Below, one piece after another: positions 44,277 to 56,115 of a DNA stretch of 64,000 bases. Under the pieces are notes generated by a model. The model was not told the DNA's origin. It searched no databases and saw nothing but the letters and a program-made list of their open reading frames with translations. Every line of letters starts with the position of its first letter. Position 1 is the first letter of the stretch. The position numbers were made by a program, and so were the translations under genes. Source of the DNA: Paenibacillus alkalitolerans (GTDB lineage Bacteria; Bacillota; Bacilli; Paenibacillales; YIM-B00363); assembly GCF_016482785.1 (NCBI RefSeq), contig NZ_JAEMXM010000023.1, positions 1 through 64,000 of the forward strand. Reading direction: 5' to 3'.

Positions 44277-44663
44277 TTATCTTCTTCTGTTTTTTGTCTT
44301 GCTGTTGTTGTGCCTGGTTTTGCCGTGGACGGTGCTCCTTGTTAAAGCATCCGGCTGCTGCAAGCTGCGGGCGGAAGACTGAACCGGCCCAAGCGAATTG
44401 AGCATTTCAAACATCGGCCTCATTTGTTTCACCATGCTCATTAGCTTTTGCAGCTTCCCCATTGTGGAAATCATACCGTCAAGTCCTCCCAGCAGAGAAT
44501 CTATGTCTCCCGCTCCGCCGGCCGGATTGGAGGAGCCTGTCGTTCCGGGGGATCGGAGGCCCTGGAACGCTTGATTTAGAAACTGACCCGGCAGCGACGT
44601 CCCATACTGGCCCGGCGAGAACGGGAAGAAGCCCTTCACGTAGGCTTTATTGCGCTTTTTCAT
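44277..44663 (-). CDS. Hypothetical protein with Gly/Met-rich helical centre
   Basis: 128 residues from the ATG at 44663 (AGGGGGGG upstream). After KKRNKAYVKGFFPFSPGQYG comes a Gly/Ser/Pro linker, a helix rich in Met and Leu (DGMISTMGKLQKLMSMVKQM) and a basic tail (TRHNNSKTKNRRR). The centre recalls YqfQ/VrrA-type spore proteins of Bacillus, but the match is too weak for a firm name. Confidence 0.55.
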   Translation of the reverse strand: MKKRNKAYVKGFFPFSPGQYGTSLPGQFLNQAFQGLRSPGTTGSSNPAGGAGDIDSLLGGLDGMISTMGKLQKLMSMVKQMRPMFEMLNSLGPVQSSARSLQQPDALTRSTVHGKTRHNNSKTKNRRR

Positions 44664-44763
44664 AGACACCCCCCCTTCAAAAAAAAGTCCGCTCACCTCA
44701 GTTTATGTACCGGACGGACCGCGGGAATGGGTTGCCAACCATATGAATAGAGTACAAAAAAAA

Positions 44764-44779
44764 CGGACCCGCAGGTCCG
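44764..44779 (-). terminator. Terminator of the M50 peptidase gene
   Basis: CGGACC-cgca-GGTCCG followed on the minus strand by nine or more T, 10 bases past the stop. Confidence 0.8.
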
Positions 44780-44789
44780 CTTGGCTGCC

Positions 44790-45488
44790 TCAAGCGCCTA
44801 TTTGGCGATTGAATTTGTTGTTGCTTGCTGTCCATGGAAGAAAATAGCCGATCGCCTTCTTTGCGCTCCATAGCGAGAAAATGAAGAAGAACGCGCCCCA
44901 CACGACCGCCGGTATGCTCGTAACGCCGGCCAAGTTTGCGGCGTCTCCCGCAGCCGGCGGATTGTTCCAAGATAGAAGCAGCACCGTAAACGCGCTAAGC
45001 ACCGACTCGACCAATGTCAGGAAGGCGATTAACAAGTAATATATCGTTCTGGCGAAGCCGATCGGGATAAGTATGGCGATCGCGTTCAACCCGATAAAGC
45101 CGAGCAGCCATTGCGCGCCGTAATCGTTTCTGACGAACAATATGAGACTCGCAACCGCTACCGCCGTAACGAGCAGCAGCCCGAGCCGGTAATAGCCGCG
45201 GCGATGCAGGTAAAACAACAGCACGGTGAACAGGGATGCGGCCACGTAACCGGCCAGTCCTATGGGAATAAGCTGCCATCCGTGCCTGATCGCCGACGAC
45301 GTGACTCCGCTATGATCCTCGTACAGGTGAATGTACATCACTTGGCCGGAAAGGAACAGCGTAGCCGCCGCATGACCGAACTCGTGGATCATCGTGTCGA
45401 TGTTGCGGAAATACTCGGAAAAGGGGAGCCACTGCGTAAGCGCGAAGGATCCCACCAAAAATGCCAGCGTTATGATCCATCTGCCCAC
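44790..45488 (-). CDS. M50-family membrane metallopeptidase
   Basis: 232 residues, GTG start with GGGGGAG upstream. The zinc motif HEFGHA lies at about residue 35 after the first helix. Five or six further helices follow, with a DUF-type M50B layout (GYVAASLFTVLLFYLHRRGY). Such peptidases cut membrane proteins, but the shorter M50B group has no known substrate. It follows eno in the same direction by 39 bases. Confidence 0.75.
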   Translation of the reverse strand: MGRWIITLAFLVGSFALTQWLPFSEYFRNIDTMIHEFGHAAATLFLSGQVMYIHLYEDHSGVTSSAIRHGWQLIPIGLAGYVAASLFTVLLFYLHRRGYYRLGLLLVTAVAVASLILFVRNDYGAQWLLGFIGLNAIAILIPIGFARTIYYLLIAFLTLVESVLSAFTVLLLSWNNPPAAGDAANLAGVTSIPAVVWGAFFFIFSLWSAKKAIGYFLPWTASNNKFNRQIGA

Positions 45489-45527
45489 GAGCGACTCCCC
45501 CGTTTGTCGTTTTTAATCAATTATACT

Positions 45528-46829
<1,302 letters not shown>

Positions 46830-46841
46830 TCAATTTTTATG

Positions 46842-47042
46842 AATAAGCTCAATAATTGACCTTATTTATTGCAATAGGCTCAATAATTGACCCTATTTAA
46901 GTAATCAACGCTTGAAATCGCGTGCTATTCTTGAGAATAACGGCCATTGGCCGTCTTATTCGTTAAATATTTATCCTTGTAACGATTAATAGGGTTGAAA
47001 ATTCACCTTATTATCCGCGATAGGGTCATTATTTGACCTTAT
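46842..47042. repeat. Cluster of four 23-25 bp palindromes between gpmI and eno
   Basis: Near-perfect palindromes of the form AATAGG-c-TCAA-taa-TTGA-c-CCTATT occur at 46842-46866, 46873-46897, 46988-47012 and 47020-47042. They are about 58-68% AT and share TCAATAATTGA or a variant. They fill the 235-base gap after the gpmI stop. Nothing else is visible in this gap except AATAACGGCCATTGGCCGTCTTATT at 46941-46965, another hairpin. Confidence 0.8.
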
Positions 47043-47049
47043 GCGGCTT

Positions 47050-48600
47050 CTACTTCAACAACGAGCGGCCCGTCATCTCTGGCGGCTGCTTGAGGCCGAG
47101 CAGCTGCAGAAGCGTCGGCGCGATGTCCGCCAGGATTCCGTCGTCACGCAAGGACAAGCCTTCGCGGGTGACGATGAGCGGCACCGGATTGATCGTATGC
47201 GCCGTGTTCCGCGTTCCGTCGGGGTTCGTCACGACGTCGGCGTTGCCGTGGTCGGCCGTGATGACGGCGATGCCGCCTTTGGCCACAACGGCTTCCACCA
47301 CTTTGCCGAGGCAGTCGTCGGTCGCTTCCACCGCGCGAATCGTCGGTTCGAGCAAGCCTGAGTGGCCGACCATGTCGGGATTCGCGAAATTGAGCACGAT
47401 CGCGTCATGCTTGTCGGACTCGATTTCGCGGACGCAAGCTTCGGCCACCTCGTACGCGCTCATCTCCGGCTGCAGGTCGTATGTCGCGACCTTCGGAGAA
47501 TTGATCAGCACGCGCGTCTCGCCCGGAAGCTCGACGTCCCGTCCGCCGCTGAAGAAGAACGTGACGTGAGGGTACTTCTCCGTTTCGGCGATGCGCAGCT
47601 GCTTCAAGCCGTTCTGCACCAGCACTTCTCCATATGTGTTGTCCAGCTCTTTCGGCTTGTAAGCGACGTATCCGTCCACCGACTCGCTAAAGAGCGTCAA
47701 ACATACGAAGTACAAATTTTTCGGAGCTTTCTCGCCGCGGTCGAAGCCGCGGAAGTCCGCGTTGGTGAATACTTGCGACAATTGGATGGCGCGGTCCGGG
47801 CGGAAATTGAAAAATACGATCGCATCGCCCGATTCAACCAGCCCTACCGGTTCGCCGTTCTCTCCGACGATGACCGTCGGCATCACGAACTCGTCGAATA
47901 CCGATTTCTCGTGCGATTCGATGATCGCCTTCATCGGGTCCGTGTATTTAGGACCTTCTCCATATACCATGGCGCGATACGATTTCTCGGTGCGCTCCCA
48001 GCGCTTGTCGCGGTCCATCGCATAATAGCGCCCTTGTACCGTTGCAATGCGTCCGACGCCGATCTCCGCGATTTTCCCTTGCAGCGCGCTCATATACTTG
48101 TGCGCGCTGTCAGGCGCCACGTCGCGCCCGTCGAGGAAGGCATGGATGTACACTTCCTCCAATTCTTCCTTCTTGCACACTTCCAGCAGCGCGAAGAGGT
48201 GCTCGATATGGCTGTGCACGCCGCCGTCGGAAAGAAGTCCGTACAGATGCAGCTTCCTGCCGTTGTGTTTCGCATGCCGCACCGCGCCGAGAATCGTTTC
48301 GTTCCCGAAAAATTCGCCTTCCCGAATCGACTTTGATATACGGGTCAAGTCTTGGTACACGATGCGGCCGGCTCCGATATTCAAGTGGCCGACTTCGGAG
48401 TTGCCCATCTGACCTTCCGGCAAACCCACGGCTTCCCCGAAAGCCGTCAAGGCCGTATGCGGGTACGTATTCCAGTACCGGTCGAAGTTCGGCTTCTTGG
48501 CCTGCGCCACCGCATTGCCCTGGTCGTCGCCCCGCAAAGCGAATCCGTCAAGAATGATCAGCGCTACCGGTTTCGGACGTTTGCCGTTGACAGCGCTCAT
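47050..48600 (-). CDS. gpmI: Phosphoglycerate mutase, cofactor-independent, Mn-dependent
   Basis: 516 residues. Alkaline-phosphatase fold: [20 protein letters not shown] (metal Asp), [16 protein letters not shown] (phospho-serine), [26 protein letters not shown]-type region ([14 protein letters not shown]) and C-terminal metal motif [11 protein letters not shown]. It interconverts 3- and 2-phosphoglycerate. The ATG overlaps the tpiA stop by 4 bases. DGFAL replaces the common DGWG. Confidence 0.97.
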   Translation of the reverse strand: MSAVNGKRPKPVALIILDGFALRGDDQGNAVAQAKKPNFDRYWNTYPHTALTAFGEAVGLPEGQMGNSEVGHLNIGAGRIVYQDLTRISKSIREGEFFGNETILGAVRHAKHNGRKLHLYGLLSDGGVHSHIEHLFALLEVCKKEELEEVYIHAFLDGRDVAPDSAHKYMSALQGKIAEIGVGRIATVQGRYYAMDRDKRWERTEKSYRAMVYGEGPKYTDPMKAIIESHEKSVFDEFVMPTVIVGENGEPVGLVESGDAIVFFNFRPDRAIQLSQVFTNADFRGFDRGEKAPKNLYFVCLTLFSESVDGYVAYKPKELDNTYGEVLVQNGLKQLRIAETEKYPHVTFFFSGGRDVELPGETRVLINSPKVATYDLQPEMSAYEVAEACVREIESDKHDAIVLNFANPDMVGHSGLLEPTIRAVEATDDCLGKVVEAVVAKGGIAVITADHGNADVVTNPDGTRNTAHTINPVPLIVTREGLSLRDDGILADIAPTLLQLLGLKQPPEMTGRSLLK

Positions 48601-49358
48601 GCGCGCGCCCCCTCAACGAGAGCGATATAAGAAGCAGGCTCCAACGACGCCCCTCCGACAAGCGCTCCGTCGATGTCCGATGCGGACATAAATTCGCGCA
48701 CGTTCGCCGGCTTTACGCTTCCGCCGTACTGAATGCGAATTTTCGCCGCCGTTTCGCCGCCGAACTTATCGGCCGCCACGCTGCGGATATAGCCGATGAC
48801 TTCATTCGCGTCTTCGGCGGTGGACGATTTGCCTGTGCCGATTGCCCAAATCGGTTCGTATGCGATGACAACCGCTGCGGCTTGCTCCGCCGTCAAGCCT
48901 TCAAGCGCGGCTAACGTCTGCACGCGGCACACTTCCTTCGTGCTCCCCGCTTCGCGCTCCTCAAGCTTCTCGCCGACGCAAACGATCGGCGTCAAGCCGT
49001 ATTTGAACGCGGCATGCGTCTTCTTGTTCACCGTTTCGTCCGTCTCGGCAAAATATTGCCGGCGCTCCGAGTGGCCCAAGATTACGTACTTCACGCCCAA
49101 ATCAACCAGCATCGGTCCCGAAATTTCTCCGGTATAAGCTCCGGACTCTTCCCAATGCATGTTCTGCGCTCCGACTCCGACCGATGTGCCTTTCGCCGCT
49201 TCAACGAGCGCGGGAAGCGCCGTGAACGGGGCGCATACCACAGCCTCGACTCCCTGCACATTCGCTGCCGCCTGCTTCACTTCGTTTACGAACGCCGCGG
49301 CCTCGGAGCCCGTTTTGAACATTTTCCAGTTGCCCGCTATGATCGGTGTTCTGCTCAA
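48597..49358 (-). CDS. tpiA: Triosephosphate isomerase
   Basis: 253 residues, TTG start with GGGGAGG upstream. K12 (GNWKMF), H96 (GHSERR) and E168 ([12 protein letters not shown]) are the catalytic residues. Interconverts dihydroxyacetone phosphate and glyceraldehyde 3-phosphate. It lies 32 bases after pgk and is coupled to gpmI. Confidence 0.98.
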   Translation of the reverse strand: MSRTPIIAGNWKMFKTGSEAAAFVNEVKQAAANVQGVEAVVCAPFTALPALVEAAKGTSVGVGAQNMHWEESGAYTGEISGPMLVDLGVKYVILGHSERRQYFAETDETVNKKTHAAFKYGLTPIVCVGEKLEEREAGSTKEVCRVQTLAALEGLTAEQAAAVVIAYEPIWAIGTGKSSTAEDANEVIGYIRSVAADKFGGETAAKIRIQYGGSVKPANVREFMSASDIDGALVGGASLEPASYIALVEGARA

Positions 49359-49390
49359 CTGCTTCGCCTCCCCAATCTAGAGATCATGTA

Positions 49391-50578
49391 TTACTTATCG
49401 TTCAAAGCCACAACGCCCGGAAGCGCCTTGCCTTCCATAAATTCAAGCGACGCGCCGCCGCCTGTGGAGATATGGTCCATCTTGTCGCCGAGGTTGAACT
49501 TCTCCACCGCAGCCGCCGAGTCTCCGCCTCCGATAACGGTGTATCCGGACGTTTCGGCGCAAGCTTGCGCCACCGCCCGCGTGCCGTGCGAGAACGGCTC
49601 GATCTCGAACACGCCCATCGGCCCGTTCCAGACGACCAGCTTCGACGATTTGATCGCCTCCGCGTATATCTCGCGCGATTTCGGACCGATATCGATGCCT
49701 TCCCATTCAGCCGGGATACCGTCGACGCCGACGATTTGCGTGTTTGCGTCGGCGCCGAACTTATCGGCTACCACAATATCGACCGGCAGCAAGAAGTTAA
49801 TGCCTTTCGACTTCGCTTTATTGATAAAACCAAGCGCAACGTCGAGTTTCTCGTTGTCGACCAGCGATTTGCCGATTTCATAGCCTTGCGCCTTCAAGAA
49901 AGTATAGGACAAGCCACCGCCGATGATGACGTTATCGGCGATCTCGAGCAGGTTGTTGATGACGTCGATTTTATCTTTCACCTTCGCTCCGCCGACAATT
50001 GCCGTAAACGGACGGTCCGGGTCGGACAACGCTTTGCCGAGAACCGCAAGCTCTTTCTCCATCAGCAGGCCGGATACCGCCGGCAAGTGATGAGCGATGC
50101 CTTCCGTCGAAGCGTGCGCCCGGTGCGCCGCGCCGAAAGCGTCGTTCACGTAAATATCCGCGAGAGACGCAAACGCCTTGGCCAACTCCGTATCGTTCTT
50201 CTCTTCGCCCGGATAGAAGCGGACATTTTCAAGCAGCAATACATCGCCGCTGCCGAGAGCGTCGACTTGCGCTTTGACGGCGTCGCCGATCGCTTCGTCG
50301 GCTTTAACCACCGGACGGCCCAACAACTCCGATAAACGAGCCGCGACAGGAGTCAGACGCATATCTTCAACGACTTGTCCTTTCGGACGCCCCAAGTGGC
50401 TCGCGAGAATCACTTTCGCGCCTTTCTCCGTCAAGTAACGAATCGTCGGCAATGTCTCGCGAATCCGCGTGTCGTCGGTAATCCTGCCGTCTTCAAGCGG
50501 CACGTTGAAGTCGACCCGCACGAACACCCTTTTGCCCGATACGTCGATGTCTTTCACGCTTTTTTTGTTATAAGCCAT
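49391..50578 (-). CDS. pgk: Phosphoglycerate kinase
   Basis: 395 residues: [28 protein letters not shown], the hinge and nucleotide site [19 protein letters not shown], and [10 protein letters not shown] near the end. It makes ATP from 1,3-bisphosphoglycerate. AGGAGAG precedes the ATG. It follows gap by 105 bases. Confidence 0.98.
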   Translation of the reverse strand: MAYNKKSVKDIDVSGKRVFVRVDFNVPLEDGRITDDTRIRETLPTIRYLTEKGAKVILASHLGRPKGQVVEDMRLTPVAARLSELLGRPVVKADEAIGDAVKAQVDALGSGDVLLLENVRFYPGEEKNDTELAKAFASLADIYVNDAFGAAHRAHASTEGIAHHLPAVSGLLMEKELAVLGKALSDPDRPFTAIVGGAKVKDKIDVINNLLEIADNVIIGGGLSYTFLKAQGYEIGKSLVDNEKLDVALGFINKAKSKGINFLLPVDIVVADKFGADANTQIVGVDGIPAEWEGIDIGPKSREIYAEAIKSSKLVVWNGPMGVFEIEPFSHGTRAVAQACAETSGYTVIGGGDSAAAVEKFNLGDKMDHISTGGGASLEFMEGKALPGVVALNDK

Positions 50579-50683
50579 GACTTCGCTCTCCTCCCGTTAT
50601 ATGTACTTAAACCCGCCGAAAGGCGCCCCCGTTTATTGAGAACCGGTGCGCCTTCCGTGTATACGGGCTCTAATGCTTACGGA

Positions 50684-51700
<1,017 letters not shown>

Positions 51701-51770
51701 CTAATAATAAATGATTTATTTCAAGACAGCTACCGCGGGCAGCCGAATTTCGCCGCAGCCCGTGCAGTCG

Positions 51771-52820
51771 TCAAGAGAACTTAAACATGTTTTGCGCGGC
51801 CGCTTCGTCGGTGATGAGGACGTCTTCGTGGCCGTTCTTCAGCACGGCCGCGATCGATTGCGCCTTGCTTGCTCCTCCCGCAACCGCGATTACGGTTTCG
51901 GTCCGTTCGATATCCTCGAGACGAAGTCCGACGGTGGGCATCTTGTGGACGACCAGGCCATCCCGGTTAAAGTAATACCCGAACGCTTCCGCAACCGCTC
52001 CATCTTCCTGCAGCTTGCGGATCGTACCTTCGTCCAGCCTCCGGCGTCTCGCCATGACGAGCGCTTCTCCTATACCGTGCACAACGATGCGGGCGCGGCG
52101 TACGATGTCGGCCACTTCGCGAATTTGCGGCTCGCCCATGAGCGATTGGACCGCTTCTTCGCTTACGTCGTCCGGCACATGCATCAGCCGGTATTCGCCG
52201 CCGGTCTTCTTCGCCATTGCCGAAGCGATTGTGCCGGCCTGCAGCTCGACGCGCTCTCCCAGTCCGCCGCGGGCCGGCACATACAATGCTCCGCGCAGCT
52301 GGGGGGTGGCGCTCAAGTGCTGGGCCACCTCCACAATGGTGGAACCGCCCGTAACGGCGATGACGGCGCCTGCGCCGGCGGCTTCGGGCGCCGAGTCCGC
52401 CGCGGCGGCTTTGGCCAGCGCGGCCGCGCCCGCTCTCCCGAGCTCGCGCTTCGCGAGCAAGTCCGTGTCGCAGTCTCCGGGCACGACGACCACTTGCCAC
52501 AGCCCGAACGCGGCCGCGATCCGGTCTTCGAGCTCGGTAAGGCCGAACCACTCCTTCATCATGGGCTCCATCTCGTCGAGAAGCTTCAGACCGGCATCGT
52601 TAATGCGCATCCCGGACGGATCGATCTCGACAAGCCCTTGCCCTTTCAAAAACTCGGTTTCGGCTCGCAGGACGCGCTCGGTCATATGTAACGCCGATGC
52701 CAGCGTTCTCCGGCCCACCAAACCCGAATACCGGATTTGGCGGAGGATCGTATAGCGCTTCTTTAGTGTTTCCACAATATCCGGCGCTAAAAGTTTTTGT
52801 ATTTCTAGAACGGCCCGCAC
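51771..52820 (-). CDS. cggR: Central glycolytic genes regulator CggR
   Basis: About 349 residues from a GTG at 52820. The N-terminal helix-turn-helix (LKKRYTILRQIRYSGLVGRR, then LHMTERVLRAETEFLKGQG) is followed by a SorC-type sugar-phosphate domain (VTGGSTIVEVAQHL, GIGEALVMARRR). It represses the gap operon until fructose 1,6-bisphosphate binds. The start is uncertain: another GTG at 52868 lies in frame but without a ribosome-binding site. Its operator is readable upstream. Confidence 0.92.
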   Translation of the reverse strand: MRAVLEIQKLLAPDIVETLKKRYTILRQIRYSGLVGRRTLASALHMTERVLRAETEFLKGQGLVEIDPSGMRINDAGLKLLDEMEPMMKEWFGLTELEDRIAAAFGLWQVVVVPGDCDTDLLAKRELGRAGAAALAKAAAADSAPEAAGAGAVIAVTGGSTIVEVAQHLSATPQLRGALYVPARGGLGERVELQAGTIASAMAKKTGGEYRLMHVPDDVSEEAVQSLMGEPQIREVADIVRRARIVVHGIGEALVMARRRRLDEGTIRKLQEDGAVAEAFGYYFNRDGLVVHKMPTVGLRLEDIERTETVIAVAGGASKAQSIAAVLKNGHEDVLITDEAAAQNMFKFS

Positions 52821-52903
52821 GGCGAACACCCCTACCGCTGTCAACGATGGATCGGCAAAGGCCAACACATTCCATTGTGTCCCTAAACCTGTTTCACAAA
52901 ACC

Positions 52904-52943
52904 GCTGGACTCAAAATGTCCCGGTCATGCAAAATGAGTCCCA
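52904..52943 (-). promoter_or_regulatory. CggR operator
   Basis: On the minus strand GGGAC-tcattt-TGCA-tgac-CGGGAC-attttg-AGTC-CAGC, the same order and spacing as the Bacillus operator CGGGAC-N6-TGTC-N4-CGGGAC-N6-TGTC. It lies about 25-65 bases after the presumed transcription start, the roadblock position used by CggR. Confidence 0.75.
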
Positions 52944-52974
52944 CTCGCCGCAAAAAAAATTGATTTCTGTAGTT

Positions 52975-53003
52975 ATTGTACTTGAATCGGGGTGCGGTTG
53001 CAA
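52975..53003 (-). promoter_or_regulatory. Promoter of the cggR-gap-pgk-tpiA-gpmI-eno operon
   Basis: TTGCAA (53003-52998) and TACAAT (52980-52975) are separated by 17 bases on the minus strand, upstream of the CggR operator. The CggR-dependent drop and an internal stronger gap promoter, known in Bacillus, cannot be judged here. Confidence 0.55.
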
Positions 53004-53115
53004 CCTTTTTCCATGCCTAATTTTCCGCCCGTAGCTCCCATCATTCGGCAGTGCGCAAACACTTGATTTTTATTCGCCGTTATCATATACTTATCTTCGC
53101 TGTCCTTATTATTAT

Positions 53116-53190
53116 GCGCTCGTGGTCCAATGGATATGACGCAGGCCTCCGGAGCCTGAGATCGGGGTTCAATTCCCTGCGAGCGCGCCA
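53116..53190 (+). tRNA. tRNA-Arg (anticodon CCG)
   Basis: 75 bases with encoded CCA. Acceptor GCGCTCG pairs with CGAGCGC; D arm TGGTCCAATGGATA; anticodon stem CAGGC/GCCTG with loop CTCCGGA (anticodon CCG); T arm GGGGTTCAATTCCC. It stands alone before clpP on the same strand. It reads CGG arginine codons. Confidence 0.95.
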
Positions 53191-53252
53191 TACATATGAA
53201 GCTGGAGCAATCGATCATGGATCGGTTGCTCTTTTTGCTATAAAACTCATTG

Positions 53253-53292
53253 TTTGACCTTCTTTGACTTTACAGGCGGATTGGAGTATGAT
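53253..53292 (+). promoter_or_regulatory. Sigma-A promoter of clpP with CtsR operator
   Basis: TTGACT (53264-53269), 17 bases, TATGAT (53287-53292). Overlapping the -35 is TTTGACC-ttc-TTTGACT (53253-53269), the reverse of the CtsR heptad repeat GGTCAAA-N3-GGTCAAA. This predicts heat-shock control of clpP by CtsR. Confidence 0.8.
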
Positions 53293-53342
53293 GTTGTTGG
53301 TAACAATAAATAACAATGTTGCGAACGGAGGAATGGACTAAT

Positions 53343-53930
53343 ATGAATATGAACTTGGTTCCTATGGTCGTGGAGCAAACGAACCGCGGCGAGCGTGCTT
53401 ATGATATTTACTCTCGATTGTTGAAGGATCGCATCATTTTCCTGGGAACGCCGGTGAACGACGTTGTTGCGAACAGCATTATCGCTCAATTGTTGTTCTT
53501 GGCGGCAGACGATCCGGAAAAAGATATCTCCCTGTACATTAACAGCCCTGGCGGCTCAATCACGGCCGGCATGGCAATCTACGATACGATGCAGTACATT
53601 AAACCGGACGTCGCAACAATTTGCGTAGGCATGGCGGCGTCTATGGGCGCCTTCTTGCTGACGGCGGGCGCGAAAGGCAAACGTTTCTCCCTGCCGAACG
53701 GAGAAGTAATGATCCACCAGCCGCTCGGTGGAGCCGAAGGCCAAGCGACGGACATTGAAATCCGCGCGAGACGCATCTTGAAGATGCGCGATAAGTTGAA
53801 CCGCATCTTGGCAGACCGCACGGGTCAGCCGCTCGAGCGCATCGAGAAGGATACGGACCGCGACTATTTCATGACGGCGGAAGAAGCCCGCGAGTACGGT
53901 CTCGTGGACAAGGTTATCGAGAAACTGTAA
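53343..53930 (+). CDS. clpP: ATP-dependent Clp protease proteolytic subunit
   Basis: 195 residues from ATG 53343 (GGAGG upstream). Catalytic triad S100 ([11 protein letters not shown]), H125 (VMIHQPLGG) and D174 (DTDRDYFM). It forms the double-heptamer chamber fed by ClpC, ClpX or ClpE and degrades SsrA-tagged proteins. A single gene ending at a terminator. Confidence 0.97.
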   Translation: MNMNLVPMVVEQTNRGERAYDIYSRLLKDRIIFLGTPVNDVVANSIIAQLLFLAADDPEKDISLYINSPGGSITAGMAIYDTMQYIKPDVATICVGMAASMGAFLLTAGAKGKRFSLPNGEVMIHQPLGGAEGQATDIEIRARRILKMRDKLNRILADRTGQPLERIEKDTDRDYFMTAEEAREYGLVDKVIEKL

Positions 53931-53960
53931 CGTTTGTTGGTGTAAGGCGGTGGAGCGCTC

Positions 53961-53982
53961 CGGCGATTCGCCGCTTTTTTTT
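53961..53982 (+). terminator. clpP terminator
   Basis: CGGCG-att-CGCCG followed by C and eight T, 30 bases past the stop. Confidence 0.85.
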
Positions 53983-54041
53983 GTGAAGAAGAGCTGCAAC
54001 AAAAAAACCGCCCCAACCCGACCGGGCAGGAGCGCCTTATG

Positions 54042-54800
54042 TTACATCTCGTATGTCACAGTTACCGAAGTCGTGTACTCCAATTCGCCCGGCTGCACCG
54101 ATGTCGAGGCTCCGTCGGCGGCCGCCGACTCACCCTTCGCCATCGGGTAGTAAGGAGGCGCATCGTTGTTCACACCGTGCTGCTGCACATTGAGCACGCC
54201 CTTCAACGACCGTTTCGCATACTTCGCGATCGCCCCGGCTTTCACTTCGGCGTTCGCCATCGCCTTCTCAATCGCCTGCAGCTCGTACTCCTCGCTCTTC
54301 TCCGTGCCGAACTGAATGCCGTTCATCCGGTTGGCTCCCGCTTTGGACACCGCGTCCAACAGCTGGCCCAGCTTATCCAAATTGCGGTACGTTACGACAA
54401 TGGAGTGATCCGCCGTATAACCGGAAATGACCGGCTGGCCTTTATCCGGATAAGAGTATTCCGGATTCACGTAAAAACCGTTCGTCTTAATGTCTTTCTT
54501 CGCAATGCCGAATTTTTCGATAAGCGCTTTCTCAACAGCCGCAAACAACTTGGCATTCTCCGTCTGCGCCTCGTTCGCCGTCTTGCCCTTTGAGAACACT
54601 CCGATGTTTACATACGCGACATCGGGTTGGATCATGATTTTACCTTGGCCCGTTACCGTAATAGTCCGCGTCTCGACCTGTTCCGCCGCCATTGCCGTTC
54701 CTCCCCGCAGCGTGTCCGCCAGCGAAGGACCGTACAACGGCGCCGCCGCCAACAAAGCGCCGGCCAGCGCTGCCGCAACCCAACGTTTCACACCGAACAT
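54042..54800 (-). CDS. SIMPL (DUF541) domain secreted protein
   Basis: 252 residues with a signal peptide (MFGVKRWVAAALAGALLAAA) and then the SIMPL fold: ITVTGQGKIMIQPDVAYVNI, GYTADHSIVVTYRNLDKLGQ, and the C-terminal strand ELEYTTSVTVTYEM. These beta-rich proteins face the outside of the membrane and have an unclear, possibly chaperone-like, role. Convergent with clpP. Confidence 0.85.
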   Translation of the reverse strand: MFGVKRWVAAALAGALLAAAPLYGPSLADTLRGGTAMAAEQVETRTITVTGQGKIMIQPDVAYVNIGVFSKGKTANEAQTENAKLFAAVEKALIEKFGIAKKDIKTNGFYVNPEYSYPDKGQPVISGYTADHSIVVTYRNLDKLGQLLDAVSKAGANRMNGIQFGTEKSEEYELQAIEKAMANAEVKAGAIAKYAKRSLKGVLNVQQHGVNNDAPPYYPMAKGESAAADGASTSVQPGELEYTTSVTVTYEM

Positions 54801-54882
54801 ATATCATTCTCCCTCCAGTGATTTTCACATTTGTAGACGATATGTCGGGGAAAAATGTTGCCGGCAGACCGGGACAAATTCA

Positions 54883-55671
54883 TCAAAGTTTCGTTAAAAT
54901 GATCGGCTCGCTTTCCGTCACGATAACCGTATGTTCGAATTGGGAAACGAAACCGCCGTCCGGCAGCAGCAGCGCCCAACCGTCGTCGCCTTCCTCCACG
55001 TACTGAGCGCCGCCTGTCGCCAAGAAAGGCTCTATCGCAAGCACCATGCCTCTCTTCAACAAGCGCCGGTCGCGCGGTTCCGGATAGCTGAAGATGTGCT
55101 CGGGCTCTTCATGAAGCTTGAGCCCGATGCCGTGTCCCGTTAAATTGCGGATGACGCTGTAGCCGGAATCCCTCGCCACCTTCATCACCGCTTTTCCGAG
55201 CTCGCTTATTTTTGCGCCGGCTTTCGCCTTCGAAAGCGCGGCATATAACGCCTTTTCGGATGCGGCCAGCAGCTTAAGCTTCTCCATATGAGCGGAAGCC
55301 ATAACATTAGCGTTCCGATGCGCACCGGGACTGGTCCCCACTACCATCGTAGCCCCCGTATCCGAATAATAGCCGTTCAACGCCGCCGACACGTCAACAT
55401 TTACGATATCGCCCTCTTGCAGCGGCCTTGCATTTGGTATGCCGTGAGCCGCACACCGGTTGACGCTGATGCAGGTCGCTCCGGGAAAGTCATATTCTTT
55501 ACGCGGCGCCGACACCGCTCCGTGTTCCGCCAAAACCCGTTCGCCGACCCGGTCCAATTCCAATGTCGTAATTCCCGGCCGAACAGCCAGCAACATCGCT
55601 TCCCTCGCTGCCGCCACCGCGCGTCCGGCCTTCTTCAGGCCTTCAATATCCGCTTCGGATCCGACAATCAT
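54883..55671 (-). CDS. map: Methionine aminopeptidase, type I
   Basis: 262 residues from the ATG at 55671 (GGGAGGT upstream). Metal ligands are visible: D in GDIVNVDVSA, D in YYSDTG, H in TGHGIGLKLHEEP, E in LAIEPF and E in SQFEHTVIV. It removes initiator methionine. CISVNRCAAHGIP differs from the usual CISVNEEVVHGIP, recalling the second, auxiliary isoform (YflG-like) rather than the ribosomal-operon Map. Confidence 0.93.
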   Translation of the reverse strand: MIVGSEADIEGLKKAGRAVAAAREAMLLAVRPGITTLELDRVGERVLAEHGAVSAPRKEYDFPGATCISVNRCAAHGIPNARPLQEGDIVNVDVSAALNGYYSDTGATMVVGTSPGAHRNANVMASAHMEKLKLLAASEKALYAALSKAKAGAKISELGKAVMKVARDSGYSVIRNLTGHGIGLKLHEEPEHIFSYPEPRDRRLLKRGMVLAIEPFLATGGAQYVEEGDDGWALLLPDGGFVSQFEHTVIVTESEPIILTKL

Positions 55672-55784
55672 AATGTACCTCCCTTGAATGAAAAAAGCTT
55701 CCGCTTGTCCGGAAGCCGCTCTTCTTTCCGATATAGAATGTTTATGTTCAATACAATTATTATGTGACGAAAACATTCTGTACC

Positions 55785-55847
55785 AAGAAAAACTTCCTCA
55801 AAATCGCGGTCGCTCTTCCTTGAATTAATCCGAAAGAAGTTTTTCTT
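55785..55847. repeat. 63-bp palindromic repeat, copy 2 (inverted)
   Basis: Reverse complement of the copy at 43393-43455 with the ends AAGAAAAACTTC and GAAGTTTTTCTT and the centre CTTCCTTGAATTA conserved. It touches the stop codon of the HPr gene and could serve as its terminator. Confidence 0.75.
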
Positions 55848-56115
55848 ATTGATTCTCTAGTTCTTCCTTGCTTACCAAAGCTACTAAAGCGGTTACAGCT
55901 TGCTCTGCGTCAGAACCGTCCGCGCTGATGTAAATCTCGGTTCCAGAACTGATCGCTAAGCTCATAATACCCATAATGCTCTTCGCGTTGACTTTCTTCT
56001 CGTCCTTCTCGACAAATACTTCGGATGAGAATTTATTCGCTTCTTGCACGAATAGAGCCGCGGGTCTGGCGTGAAGACCGGTTTTCAATTTGACGACCAC
56101 TGGCTGTTTCGTCAT
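55846..56115 (-). CDS. HPr-family phosphocarrier protein at the crh locus
   Basis: 89 residues. H15 lies in GLHARPA and S46 in KSIMGIMSL, both regulatory sites of HPr. In Bacillus the gene after whiA is crh, whose His15 is Gln and which cannot carry PTS phosphate. Here His15 is kept. The protein may act as true HPr or as a PTS-competent Crh, and with phosphorylated Ser46 as CcpA co-repressor. It lies 101 bases after whiA in the same direction. Confidence 0.92.
   Translation of the reverse strand: MTKQPVVVKLKTGLHARPAALFVQEANKFSSEVFVEKDEKKVNAKSIMGIMSLAISSGTEIYISADGSDAEQAVTALVALVSKEELENQ

Noticed and set aside
46941-46965. AATAACGGCCATTGGCCGTCTTATT as an intergenic terminator
   Set aside because: The hairpin is good but no T run follows in either direction, so it is reported only within the palindrome cluster.
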